Shown: piece by piece, positions 1-6,794 of the stretch
Layout of the letters: every line of letters starts with the position of its first letter
How positions within the stretch are numbered: position 1 is the stretch's first letter
Source: Desulfocapsa sp.
GTDB lineage: Bacteria > Desulfobacterota > Desulfobulbia > Desulfobulbales > Desulfocapsaceae
Length of the DNA stretch: 10,487 nucleotides
NCBI GenBank assembly: GCA_029934915.1
Contig: JAOZLI010000070.1
Span: 1 to 10,487, forward strand
Reading direction: 5' to 3'
The notes under the pieces: model-generated
What the model saw: only the letters and a program-made list of their open reading frames with translations
What the model was told of the DNA's origin: nothing
Database searches by the model: none
Made by a program: the position numbers and the translations under genes

Positions 1-12
1 TCAAGGATCGTT

Positions 13-51
13 ACAACTTACCACTAAGATAAGTTGTGCAGGCTATCCTGC
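13..51. repeat. Two adjacent small inverted repeats at the left edge
   Basis: An 8-bp perfect inverted repeat (ACAACTTA at 13-20, TAAGTTGT at 30-37) is followed directly by a 5-bp one (GCAGG at 38-42, CCTGC at 47-51). Neither has a T-tract next to it, so they do not look like terminators. They may be the end of a palindromic repeat cut by the window edge. The rest of 1-261 holds no convincing gene. It contains a 9-bp direct repeat GCTGTCAAC (85-93 and 189-197) of unknown meaning. Confidence 0.3.
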
Positions 52-200
52 GTCGTTGTCGCTACTCTAATCCGTTCGTTTGATGCTGTCAACATTTAAA
101 ATGTTAGACTTGATCTTTTTCGTGGATCCAAGTTTTGACGCTTTGAAGTTTCCCTCAAGGCCGCGGCAAATTACTCTTTTGAGGGGGGGCTGTCAACGAT

Positions 201-226
201 AAAAAGCATCTTTCTTTAAAGAAGAT
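201..226 (-). terminator. Possible weak terminator after the TauE/SafE gene
   Basis: Read on the minus strand, an imperfect AT-rich hairpin (208-226, centred on TTTAAA) is followed two bases later by five T residues (201-205). It lies about 36 nt past the stop of the permease gene. The stem is AT-rich with one bulge, so this is only a candidate. No better terminator is visible between the gene and the window edge. Confidence 0.3.
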
Positions 227-261
227 TCTTATATTCTAAAGTAGATCATGACATTGGGGAG

Positions 262-1158
262 TTAGCCGAAGAAGATATATTTGCCGGCAGTAAAAAGAAG
301 TGCTGCTGTCAGTATCGACTTGATAATTGTTGCTGGAAAAAAACGCTGTGCTCGTGCTCCAAGGTACATTCCTATCGCACCTCCCAGACCGAAAAGTAGT
401 CCTAATCGATAATCTGGAGCGATTGTCTGGGCGTTTGCGAGATTTGTTGTCGACAGGTATTGAAAAAAGACCACCCCAGTTGCTGAGGTGATGAATGTCC
501 CCATAAGGCTGGCACCTGCCACAGTATGTACTGGTAGCTTGAAAATCGTAACAAAGAATGGTGCAATAATTGCGCCGCCTCCAATGCCATAGATTCCGCC
601 AATGAGACCCACAATAAGGCTGAGACCCATAACTGAGAAGGTGTTTATCTGGTATGAAACGGTATTGAAGGTAAAAGTGAGGCTGTGTAAAGACAGTTTT
701 GAGCTGCTGATTCGAAATTCTGTGCTGGATGTTACCGAGGAGTTGTGTTTGTCTGTTCCCTTTTCTTTTATAATGTCCATGCAGAGTTTGACACCTATAT
801 ATAATAGGACGAAACCGACGAATAATTTAAAGGCTCTGGGGGATGGGAAAAATGTGATCCTGATAAGGACTCCAGCTAATACACCCGGGAGGGTGCCTAT
901 CACTACAAGCCATGTGAGTGGCCAGAGCATTCGACCTTCTTTGATAAAGCGATATATCCCGGAAGGGATAGCTACTATATTATAGAGATGATTGGTGCTG
1001 CTTACGGCGGGAGAATCAAAACCAAGGACTGAAACCTGGAAGGGGAGCAGGAGGAAGGCTCCCGACACCCCGGCCATTGAGGTAAAAAAAGAGATTGTAC
1101 AGGCGATAAGTGGTGGAATAAAAGGAGAGAGCTCAATGTCTGCCACCGGAAAGTACAT
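262..1158 (-). CDS. TauE/SafE (TSUP) family membrane transporter
   Basis: A 298-residue polytopic inner-membrane protein of the TSUP family, whose characterised members export sulfite, sulfoacetate or related organosulfonates, or take up taurine-derived or other small anions. The family's two related halves are visible. The N-terminal half starts with a glycine-rich membrane segment (about 14-45, MAGVSGAFLLLPF). The C-terminal half repeats it as GLIGGIYGIGGG (184-195) followed by a hydrophobic stretch. Between them is an unusually polar, Ser/Thr-rich loop (about 131-170). Hydrophobic segments near 80-100, 110-128, 175-205, 215-233, 250-268 and 280-297 fit about eight membrane passes. The gene follows the 93-aa hypothetical by 17 nt with the same orientation, so they are probably one operon. 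The substrate cannot be read from the sequence; sulfite or a sulfonate is a guess from the family. Confidence 0.85.
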   Translation of the reverse strand: MYFPVADIELSPFIPPLIACTISFFTSMAGVSGAFLLLPFQVSVLGFDSPAVSSTNHLYNIVAIPSGIYRFIKEGRMLWPLTWLVVIGTLPGVLAGVLIRITFFPSPRAFKLFVGFVLLYIGVKLCMDIIKEKGTDKHNSSVTSSTEFRISSSKLSLHSLTFTFNTVSYQINTFSVMGLSLIVGLIGGIYGIGGGAIIAPFFVTIFKLPVHTVAGASLMGTFITSATGVVFFQYLSTTNLANAQTIAPDYRLGLLFGLGGAIGMYLGARAQRFFPATIIKSILTAALLFTAGKYIFFG

Positions 1159-1175
1159 ACCTTATCTCTCTCTGC

Positions 1176-1457
1176 TTATTTGACCCATTTTTCAAGCGTT
1201 TCGATTACTTTCTTTGCCTGGTCGACGCTGGAGATGTTGAACTTAGATTTTGGAAGGTATTCTCCGTCTCGTTTCTGGTAACGTCTGATGGTGAACATCT
1301 CCTTGCTGAATTCGTTTTTGGCTTTGCTCCAGTTCTGGTAGCGGAAGATGATGGTCGCCCACGCCCCTTTTGTGAGGATTTCCTTATCTAGCTCTTTTAC
1401 CAGGAGTTGTCCGTCTTCTTCGTAGGTGATACTTATATCGTTTACATCACTGGCCAT
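1176..1457 (-). CDS. Conserved small hypothetical protein, possibly PC4-like fold
   Basis: A 93-residue soluble protein of unknown function. The start is supported by a GGAG Shine-Dalgarno 7 nt upstream of the ATG. The N-terminal third is acidic (YEEDGQLLVKELDKEIL). The rest is rich in aromatic and basic residues, with FTIRRYQKRDGEYLPKSKFN (55-74) followed by a C-terminal amphipathic helix ending EKW. The pattern of beta strands carrying basic and aromatic residues around a D/N-G-E turn, then one helix, resembles the PC4 family of single-stranded nucleic-acid-binding proteins. This is a visual resemblance only and the key alignment cannot be tested here. I recall similar small proteins in Desulfobacterota. 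It is first in a likely two-gene unit with the TauE/SafE permease and has a possible promoter just after the clpB terminator. Confidence 0.75.
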   Translation of the reverse strand: MASDVNDISITYEEDGQLLVKELDKEILTKGAWATIIFRYQNWSKAKNEFSKEMFTIRRYQKRDGEYLPKSKFNISSVDQAKKVIETLEKWVK

Positions 1458-1482
1458 TATTTGCTCCGTTTGATAGTGGTAG

Positions 1483-1510
1483 ATTTTAAAAATAATATGC
1501 TGCTATGCAA
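1483..1510 (-). promoter_or_regulatory. Possible sigma-70 promoter for the hypothetical/TauE unit
   Basis: On the minus strand, TTGCAT (1505-1510) and TAAAAT (1483-1488) are separated by 16 nt. The -10 matches the consensus at five of six positions, the -35 at only three. Transcription would start near 1475, giving a leader of about 18 nt that still includes the GGAG ribosome site. It lies directly downstream of the clpB terminator, where a new promoter is needed. Confidence 0.35.
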
Positions 1511-1533
1511 ACATATCCTACATAAAAAATAAA

Positions 1534-1564
1534 GGGGAGAAAACGAATGCTTCGTTTTCTCCCC
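1534..1564 (-). terminator. Rho-independent terminator of clpB
   Basis: A perfect 14-bp stem (1534-1547 with 1551-1564; GGGGAGAAAACGAA arm) has a 3-nt loop. On the minus strand it is followed by a T-rich run (TTTATTTTTT). It lies 36 nt beyond the clpB stop codon. This is a textbook intrinsic terminator and isolates clpB from the downstream hypothetical gene. Confidence 0.92.
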
Positions 1565-1599
1565 ATGAAAAGGTGGATTGTTGCTTGGTGCGTTATTGG

Positions 1600-4197
1600 T
1601 TAAGCGTCTGTTTTGAAGATTAGTTTTCCTGAGTCCATCGTGACGTCGATTTTGCTTCCTTCCTGGAATTTTCCTTCCAGAAGTTCCATTGCCAGTGGGT
1701 CTTCCAGGTGGCGTTGGATTGCTCGTTTGAGGGGTCTTGCGCCAAAGAGTGGGTTGTAACCACTGTCCACCAGGTAGGATTTGGCGGTATCGCTAATAGT
1801 AAGGCCTATCTTTTTGTCTTCAAGGCGCTTTTGTAAGCGTTGCAGCTGGATATCAATAATTCCGCTCATATCCTTCTTGGACAGGCTGTGAAAGAGGATA
1901 GTTTCGTCAATTCGGTTTAAAAATTCAGGCTTGAACTGCTGGTGGAGCATTTCATCGATCTGGTCGCGGATTGTCTCCTCGCTTTCGTTGTTCTCTGCCA
2001 TCTTCATGATCAGATCACCACCCAGGTTGGAAGTCATGATCATGATGGTGTTTCTGAAATCCACCGTTCTTCCTTTGCCATCTGTCATGCGTCCATCGTC
2101 AAGTACCTGGAGAAGAACATTGAAGACATCAGGATGAGCCTTCTCGATCTCATCGAACAGGATTACAGCGTAAGGGCGTCTGCGAACTGCCTCTGTCAGG
2201 TAGCCGCCCTCGTCGTAGCCTACGTATCCGGGAGGTGCTCCGATGAGCCGGGCAACAGAATGTTTTTCCATAAACTCTGACATATCTATTCGGATCATGG
2301 CCTGTTCAGAGTCAAAGAGAAAATCAGCAAGGCTTCTGGCAAGCTCTGTTTTACCAACACCTGTTGGCCCTAGAAAAATAAAAGAGCCCAGTGGACGATC
2401 TGGATCCTGCAGGCCGGCACGAGCGCGACGGACAGCGTTGGAAACAGAGGTTATGGCTTCTTTTTGCCCGATAACACGTTTTGATAGTTCTCCTTCTGCG
2501 TGAACAAGCTTGTCTTTTTCGCCTTCAAGGAGTCTGTCCACGGGGATTCCTGTCCACTTGGCAACGACTCCTGCGATATCTTCGCTGCCAACTTCTTCTT
2601 TGAGCATCTGTTGCTTGCCCTGGATTTCGTGCAATTTCGTGTTGGCAGCGTCCATCTCTTTTTCGAGGTTGACTATTTTCCCATAACGAATTTCTGCTAC
2701 TCTGCGTAAGTCTCCAGCACGTTCCGCTTTTTGAGCTTCCATGCCTAGCTCGTCGATTTCCTCCTTGATCAGGCGAATTCCCTGAATGGCGTCACGTTCA
2801 ATGGTCCACTGCCCTTTCAAGGAGGTGAGTTCGTCGTTGAGCTCACCAAGTTTTGTATTTACTTCACTTAATCGCTCTTTGGATGCTTTGTCTTTTTCCT
2901 GTTTGAGTGCTTCCTTTTCGATCTCGAGTTTGATCTTGGTTCGTTCAAGTGCATCGATTTCAGTAGGCATGGAGTCGATTTCAATGCGCAGTTTTGATGC
3001 TGCTTCATCTATCAGGTCGATGGCCTTGTCCGGTAGGAATCTGTCAGTAATGTAACGGCTTGAGAGGGTAACTGCCGCAACGGTTGCAGCGTCCTGAATG
3101 CGAACACCGTGATGCACCTCATATTTTTCCTTAATGCCACGAAGGATGGCTATGGTATCTTCTTCCGTAGGTTCCTGTACAAGAACCGGTTGGAAACGCC
3201 TTTCCAGGGCAGCATCCTTTTCAATATATTTACGGTATTCATCAATGGTAGTGGCGCCGATGCAGTGTAGTTCGCCACGAGCAAGGGCGGGTTTCAGCAT
3301 GTTCGACGCATCCATGGAACCTTCTGCGGCCCCAGCTCCCACAAGAGTGTGGATTTCGTCTATGAAAAGAATAATTTCTCCGGATCGTTCTTCCACTTCT
3401 TTGAGAACCGCTTTGAGTCTGTCCTCAAACTCACCCCGGTATTTTGCGCCGGCAATAAGGGAGCCGAGGTCGAGGGAAAGGACCTGCTTTCCTTCAAGGG
3501 TTGCAGGAATATCTCCGCTGACTATTCTTCCCGCTAATCCTTCTGCAATAGCCGTTTTTCCAACTCCGGGTTCACCGATAAGGATAGGGTTGTTTTTTGT
3601 TCGGCGTGAAAGTACCTGGATAATTCTTCGGATTTCTTCATCGCGGCCAATTACAGGATCCAGTTTTCCCTGTTTGGCTACATCGGTCAGGTTTCTGGCA
3701 TATTTTTCAAGAGCCTGGTATTTCTCTTCAGGATATTGGTCTGTTACTCTTTGGCTGCCTCGAATGGTTGTTAGCGCAGTGAGAAAGCTCTTCTCGTCAA
3801 TGCCCATTTTCTTCATGGCTTTTGCAATATCTGATTTGCCATTTTTGATTATGGTGAGAAAGAGATGCTCCTGGCTGACAAAATCATCCTGCATCTGGCT
3901 TGCTGTGGCCAGAGATTTGTCGATGATTTTTCTTAGCTCACTGGACAGGTATGCCTGCCCGGCACCGCTGCCGCTGACCTGTGGAATGTTTTCGATGAGT
4001 TTGTTCGCCTCCATGAGTACCATGGAAGGCTCGATTCCTATTTTTTGTAGAACTGGAACGGCAACGCCGTCAGGTTGCTCAAGGATTGCTTTTACAAGAT
4101 GTGCTACTCCGATTTCCTGGTTGTCGTTGTTCCCTGCAAGTTGCTGTGCTGCTTGGATGGCCTCTTGTGATTTTACAGTGAATTTGTCGAATTGCAT
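1600..4197 (-). CDS. clpB: ATP-dependent chaperone/disaggregase ClpB
   Basis: An 865-residue Hsp100 protein, full length for the family. It forms hexamers in the cytoplasm that extract polypeptides from aggregates together with DnaK/DnaJ/GrpE. Domains in order: N-terminal Clp-N repeats (about 1-145); first AAA+ module with Walker A GEPGVGKT (208-215), Walker B ILFIDE (276-281), pore-loop Tyr253 in KYRG and arginine-finger region ERRF (332-335); the coiled-coil middle domain (about 405-530) that marks ClpB rather than ClpA or ClpC; second AAA+ module with Walker A GPTGVGKT (610-617), pore loop GYVGYDEGG (657-665), Walker B VILFDE (678-683) and sensor-2 GARPLKR (819-825). The IGL/IGF loop used to dock ClpP is not apparent. 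The ATG has a strong GGAGG site (4205-4209). The gene is monocistronic between two strong terminators. The GTG internal start used for the short form in E. coli is not visible at the equivalent place, where the Val151 codon is GTA. Confidence 0.98.
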   Translation of the reverse strand: MQFDKFTVKSQEAIQAAQQLAGNNDNQEIGVAHLVKAILEQPDGVAVPVLQKIGIEPSMVLMEANKLIENIPQVSGSGAGQAYLSSELRKIIDKSLATASQMQDDFVSQEHLFLTIIKNGKSDIAKAMKKMGIDEKSFLTALTTIRGSQRVTDQYPEEKYQALEKYARNLTDVAKQGKLDPVIGRDEEIRRIIQVLSRRTKNNPILIGEPGVGKTAIAEGLAGRIVSGDIPATLEGKQVLSLDLGSLIAGAKYRGEFEDRLKAVLKEVEERSGEIILFIDEIHTLVGAGAAEGSMDASNMLKPALARGELHCIGATTIDEYRKYIEKDAALERRFQPVLVQEPTEEDTIAILRGIKEKYEVHHGVRIQDAATVAAVTLSSRYITDRFLPDKAIDLIDEAASKLRIEIDSMPTEIDALERTKIKLEIEKEALKQEKDKASKERLSEVNTKLGELNDELTSLKGQWTIERDAIQGIRLIKEEIDELGMEAQKAERAGDLRRVAEIRYGKIVNLEKEMDAANTKLHEIQGKQQMLKEEVGSEDIAGVVAKWTGIPVDRLLEGEKDKLVHAEGELSKRVIGQKEAITSVSNAVRRARAGLQDPDRPLGSFIFLGPTGVGKTELARSLADFLFDSEQAMIRIDMSEFMEKHSVARLIGAPPGYVGYDEGGYLTEAVRRRPYAVILFDEIEKAHPDVFNVLLQVLDDGRMTDGKGRTVDFRNTIMIMTSNLGGDLIMKMAENNESEETIRDQIDEMLHQQFKPEFLNRIDETILFHSLSKKDMSGIIDIQLQRLQKRLEDKKIGLTISDTAKSYLVDSGYNPLFGARPLKRAIQRHLEDPLAMELLEGKFQEGSKIDVTMDSGKLIFKTDA

Positions 4198-4288
4198 TAT
4201 TTCCCCTCCAGTTTTTCTGATATCGAAATATCAAAAAATATTATAAAACCGGTGTATTGTCACCGGAAATGTTGTTTAACTGTAAAGA

Positions 4289-4317
4289 AAAGTAAGGATA
4301 GAAGTGACGGGTGTCAA
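4289..4317 (-). promoter_or_regulatory. Candidate clpB promoter
   Basis: Minus-strand TTGACA (4312-4317), a perfect sigma-70 -35 box, is followed after 17 nt by TACTTT (4289-4294), a poor -10. It lies about 90 nt upstream of the clpB ATG and downstream of the neighbouring gene's terminator. A sigma-32 -10 of the CCCCATNT type is not obvious at suitable spacing, and I see no CIRCE-type inverted repeat. The heat-shock control is therefore unclear. Confidence 0.4.
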
Positions 4318-4354
4318 GTTTTTGGCAGGAAAATTGCATAAGTAACAAACAAAA

Positions 4355-4388
4355 AAAGCGACACTCCAAAAAAATGGAGTGTCGCTTT
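4355..4388 (-). terminator. Rho-independent terminator of the selenoprotein gene
   Basis: A perfect 14-bp stem (4355-4368 with 4375-4388; AAAGCGACACTCCA arm) closes a 6-nt A loop. On the minus strand the hairpin runs straight into a T-tract (complement of the A run at 4351-4357), as in an intrinsic terminator. It lies about 67 nt beyond the stop of the IscA/HesB-like gene. The 4198-4455 interval otherwise holds the clpB leader and promoter. Confidence 0.9.
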
Positions 4389-4455
4389 AGAAGTTGTAAC
4401 CTTAAAAGTCGAAAGATTAAAGCTTAGTGACTTTTAACTTGCAGGCTGATTCTCA

Positions 4456-4797
4456 TCAACCGCAGCCACCTGAACCGCAGGATCCAGAGCTGCAACCACC
4501 ACCACCACTAATGGAATTGGTTGAGGTGATTCCGAAACCTGATCGAGGTCCGGCATCGATAAACTCGACTTTGATGGAACCGCAGGTGTTCATCAATCCT
4601 TCTTCTACCAAAAATGTAAGATCATCCTGGTCGTAAACATTGTCGTTATCTTTTGGCTCATCCAGAGCCAGTCCCAATGAAGGGCCGCTTCAGCCGCCCT
4701 GCATCAAAGCAATACGAAGTGCAGACGTGATATTGTTCTGCTCCAAGTATTCCTTTAGCTTGACAACTGCCTGGTCTGTTACTGTAAAATCAGACAT
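4456..4797 (-). CDS. IscA/HesB-like selenoprotein (in-frame UGA = Sec36)
   Basis: A 113-residue protein if the in-frame TGA at 4690-4692 is read as selenocysteine. The reading starts MSDFTVTDQAVVKLKEYL, has an AGGAGG ribosome site (4804-4809) 6 nt upstream of the ATG, and stays in one frame on both sides of the TGA. Before it comes IALMQGG, then Sec36, then SGPSLGLALDEPKD. This is the A-type iron-sulfur carrier signature GG-C-SG, with Sec at the first conserved Cys (Cys35 of IscA). The usual C-terminal CGC is replaced by a Gly-rich tail with Cys102, Cys107 and Cys112; another Cys lies at 72. A SECIS-like hairpin follows the TGA. HesB-like selenoproteins are a known bacterial selenoprotein family; their exact role (Fe-S carriage or redox) is not established. 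Calling only 4456-4677 as a 73-aa gene would be the typical annotation error. Single-gene transcript with its own promoter and terminator. Confidence 0.9.
4654..4670 (-). promoter_or_regulatory. Putative bacterial SECIS hairpin
   Basis: On the minus strand, a perfect 6-bp stem TGGCTC/GAGCCA closes the 5-nt loop TGGAT. The loop begins 26 nt after the TGA. This fits the bacterial SECIS pattern as I recall it: a short stem within about 16-37 nt of the UGA, with a G in the first two loop bases. Further weak pairing between the stem and the UGA is possible, but I cannot fold it here. Confidence 0.65.
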
Positions 4798-4835
4798 GAA
4801 AAACCTCCTGTGTATATTTAAATTAGCAAAGTAAA

Positions 4836-4864
4836 ATTGTACTGTTTAAAAAAAAACTTTTCAA
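4836..4864 (-). promoter_or_regulatory. Sigma-70 promoter of the selenoprotein gene
   Basis: Minus-strand TTGAAA (4859-4864) and TACAAT (4836-4841) each match the consensus at five of six positions, with the ideal 17-nt spacer. The predicted start near 4829 gives a leader of about 32 nt that contains the AGGAGG site. This is one of the two best promoters in the window. Confidence 0.65.
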
Positions 4865-4876
4865 CACCTGTGAAAA
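4858..4876. promoter_or_regulatory. Operator-like dyad over the -35 box
   Basis: TTTTCA (4858-4863) and TGAAAA (4871-4876) form a perfect 6-bp dyad with a 7-nt centre. It covers the -35 element of the selenoprotein promoter, where a bound repressor would block transcription. The regulator is unknown. Confidence 0.4.
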
Positions 4877-4939
4877 TGATACCATACAAACATAATAACT
4901 CATTAAGAGAAGTCAATCTCTATACTGAGAAAAGGGATA

Positions 4940-4968
4940 TTGTGAAATGCATGATTTTCAAATATTAG
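4940..4968 (+). promoter_or_regulatory. Weak candidate promoter for pfk operon
   Basis: Plus-strand TTGTGA (4940-4945) and TATTAG (4963-4968), each four of six to consensus, are 17 nt apart, about 75 nt upstream of the pfk start. No stronger pair was seen in 4877-5042. This is a best guess only. Confidence 0.3.
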
Positions 4969-5042
4969 TAAGAAATTCTTTTTATCCCCATACGATAAAT
5001 ATGCACGAATTTGTATTAATGTGAAGGAAAAAGGTTCAGTTT

Positions 5043-6128
5043 ATGAAAAAAATTGTGATTTCAACTGGTGGTGGCGATGCGCCGGGGCTCAATGCTGTGA
5101 TTTACGCTGTCGTTCATTCCTGTTATCGAAAGGGGTGGGAAGTGTACGGCAGTCGAAGTGGTTACAGTGGATTGCTTGATATGGACGAGTTGTATCGCTT
5201 GCTACCGGTGGATGTTGAAGATATTTATTCAACGGGAGGCACTATCCTGGGATCCACCAACAAAGGAAATCCCTTCGAAATGCCCTTTGAGAACTTGGCA
5301 GGTGAAGTGAAGATTGTAGATGTTTCAGATAAAATTTTAGAAAATTTTAACAGGATGGGATTTGATTGCCATATTGCGATTGGTGGGGACGGGAGTCTTG
5401 AGATTGCCAGGCGTTTTGCAGAAAAAGGAATGCCAGTGGTAGGAGTTCCTAAAACCATAGATAATGATCTGGAAGCAACGGATCGTACCTTTGGCTTTGA
5501 TACCGCAGTATCAACTGCCACTGAGGCGCTTGATAAACTGCACTCCACTGCCAAATCCCATGATCGTGTTATGGTGGTGGAGGTAATGGGACGGGATTCC
5601 GGGTGGATTGCGTTGTATTCAGGAATTTCAGGGGGGGCTGATGTGGTGTTGATCCCCGAAATTCCCTTTGATATGCAAAAAGTGTGTGAGAAAATAATGG
5701 ATAATGAGCTCCATGACAAAAATTACTCCATTGTAGTGGTCGCAGAAGGTGCGATTGCTGCAGGTGGAGAGGTGATCAGTAAAGGGACGGGCGAGGTTGG
5801 GCGTAGTGAACTGCTATTGGGCGGTGTTGGTGAATGGGTGGCACAGGAGGTCAGGGAGCGTACGGGGAAAGACACCCGATCTCTTGTTCTTGGGCATCTG
5901 CAGCGTGGCGGCTCGCCGACTACTTTTGATCGTTTGCTGGCCATGCGTTTTGGCGCTGCTGCTGTTCGGCTGGTACAAGAAGGAACATTTGGTCATATGG
6001 TGGCACTTCAGTCTCCCAATATGGGGTCTGTTTCATTGGCCGAGGCCGTAAAATCCCGTAAAAAAGTGGATCTGAACAGCGATAAAGTTTTTACAGCCAG
6101 GGAAGTGGGTATCTGTCTTGGTGATTAA
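5043..6128 (+). CDS. pfkA: 6-phosphofructokinase (PfkA family, group III-like)
   Basis: A 361-residue cytoplasmic enzyme that phosphorylates fructose 6-phosphate to fructose 1,6-bisphosphate in glycolysis. Visible motifs: GGGDAPG (9-15) for nucleotide phosphates; GGDGSL (114-119), which binds the phosphoryl donor; PKTIDND (136-142) with catalytic Asp140; MGRDSGW (182-188), which contacts fructose 6-phosphate; and HLQRGG near the C-terminal third. Gly117, at the position of E. coli Gly104, points to ATP, because PPi enzymes have Asp there. Lys137 in PKTIDND, where E. coli has Gly124, is typical of PPi-dependent and mixed group III enzymes. The length, about 40 residues more than E. coli PfkA, also fits group III. 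The donor is probably ATP but not certain. The ATG has a purine-rich site (AAGGAAAAAGG) upstream. The stop overlaps the next gene, so the two are translated from one message. Confidence 0.93.
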   Translation: MKKIVISTGGGDAPGLNAVIYAVVHSCYRKGWEVYGSRSGYSGLLDMDELYRLLPVDVEDIYSTGGTILGSTNKGNPFEMPFENLAGEVKIVDVSDKILENFNRMGFDCHIAIGGDGSLEIARRFAEKGMPVVGVPKTIDNDLEATDRTFGFDTAVSTATEALDKLHSTAKSHDRVMVVEVMGRDSGWIALYSGISGGADVVLIPEIPFDMQKVCEKIMDNELHDKNYSIVVVAEGAIAAGGEVISKGTGEVGRSELLLGGVGEWVAQEVRERTGKDTRSLVLGHLQRGGSPTTFDRLLAMRFGAAAVRLVQEGTFGHMVALQSPNMGSVSLAEAVKSRKKVDLNSDKVFTAREVGICLGD

Positions 6129-6789
6129 TGGTGCGCAGAACTCCTTTCTTCGTGTCTACGATATGCTCCTTAGCCATTATGGCTCACAAAAGTGGTGGCC
6201 AGGAGATACTTCTGTTGAAATGATGGTGGGGGCAATATTAACCCAGAATACCAACTGGGGAAATGTGGAAAAGGCTATAGTGAATTTGGTGGAAGCGGAT
6301 GCGCTTACGTTTAATGCCTTGCTGGAAGTTCCCGTTGAGCAGTTGGCAGAATATATTCGCCCTTCAGGATATTATAATATAAAGGCTCGTCGTCTGAAAA
6401 ATCTGTTTCAGATGATAGCAGATGAGTATGAAGGTGAACCGAAATTCCTTTTTGATGACAGCCTGGAAGGGGCACGCCAAAACCTGTTGCGTGTGAAAGG
6501 GGTCGGGCCTGAAACAGCAGATGCCATATTATTGTATGCAGCTGGAAAACCAATTTTTGTTATTGATACCTATACACACAGGGTTTTTTCCCGCCATGAA
6601 ATGGTTTTGGAAGATTCGGATTACTATAGTTTGCAGCAGGAAATTATGGATAATCTACCCGAAGATGTGGCCCTGTTTAATGAATACCATGCGTTGATTG
6701 TGGCTGTTGCAAAGGAGTACTGTAAAAAAGGAAAACCCCGTTGCAAAGAGTGCCCTTTGCAAGGGGTTTCGAGGAGAACCTGTTTGTAA
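6118..6789 (+). CDS. Endonuclease III-superfamily DNA glycosylase, MagIII-like
   Basis: A 223-residue helix-hairpin-helix DNA glycosylase for base-excision repair. Visible: LTQNTNW (41-47), a helix-hairpin-helix VKGVGPETAD (126-135), the catalytic Asp150 in VIDTYTHR, and a C-terminal cysteine set for a 4Fe-4S cluster at 202, 209, 212 and 222. The Lys of GVGRKTA in Nth, which forms the Schiff base of the lyase reaction, is Glu132 here (GVGPETA). The enzyme is therefore predicted to be a monofunctional glycosylase, like the MagIII 3-methyladenine branch, whose LTQNT and ESADAIL-type motifs it resembles. The cysteine spacing C-x6-C-x2-C-x9-C departs from the usual x5 in the last interval. The start is TTG at 6118 or GTG at 6121; both overlap the pfk stop by 8-11 nt, with a GGAAGTGGG region (6101-6109) upstream. 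The exact damaged base is not known. Confidence 0.85.
   Translation: MVINGAQNSFLRVYDMLLSHYGSQKWWPGDTSVEMMVGAILTQNTNWGNVEKAIVNLVEADALTFNALLEVPVEQLAEYIRPSGYYNIKARRLKNLFQMIADEYEGEPKFLFDDSLEGARQNLLRVKGVGPETADAILLYAAGKPIFVIDTYTHRVFSRHEMVLEDSDYYSLQQEIMDNLPEDVALFNEYHALIVAVAKEYCKKGKPRCKECPLQGVSRRTCL
6733..6769 (-). terminator. Terminator of the mini flagellar gene, inside the glycosylase CDS
   Basis: AAACCCC-(G)-TTGCAAA (6733-6747, one bulged base) pairs with TTTGCAAGGGGTTT (6756-6769) around an 8-nt loop: 14 bp in all. On the minus strand the hairpin is followed by a T-rich tract (CC then six Ts), which the plus strand lacks. It therefore terminates minus-strand transcripts, some 26 nt past the stop of the flagellar gene. 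The same bases encode the Fe-S cysteine loop of the convergent glycosylase. Confidence 0.72.
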
Positions 6790-6794
6790 TGAAT

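Noticed and set aside
115..190. CCCTCAA/TTGAGGG inverted repeat (about 152-186) as a terminator
   Set aside because: The arms are separated by about 20 nt and neither strand has a T-tract after the stem.
602..985. Plus-strand frame of 127 codons over the permease gene
   Set aside because: Antisense shadow of the TauE/SafE gene, with no ribosome site or recognisable motif.
3134..4246. A long plus-strand open frame of 370 codons across clpB
   Set aside because: It is antisense to the highly conserved N-terminal half of ClpB. Its product is Ser/Arg-rich with no recognisable family, a common artefact of codon bias on the opposite strand.
4456..4677. A separate 73-aa Cys/Gly-rich protein starting at the TTG at 4677
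   Set aside because: The start lacks its own ribosome site, and the frame continues upstream through TGA to an ATG with an ideal site and the rest of the IscA-like signature. It is the C-terminal part of the selenoprotein.
4690..4692. TGA as a sequencing error or a pseudogene nonsense mutation
   Set aside because: The TGA falls exactly on the conserved Cys column, both flanks are well conserved, and promoter, ribosome site, SECIS-like hairpin and terminator are all intact.
5225..5719. Minus-strand frame of 164 codons over pfk
   Set aside because: Antisense to conserved PFK active-site motifs, Ser/Ile/Pro-rich, no ribosome site.
6733..6769. Terminator for the plus-strand pfk-glycosylase operon
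   Set aside because: On the plus strand the hairpin is followed by TTTCGAGGAG, not a T-tract, and it lies before the stop codon. The T-tract is on the minus strand.
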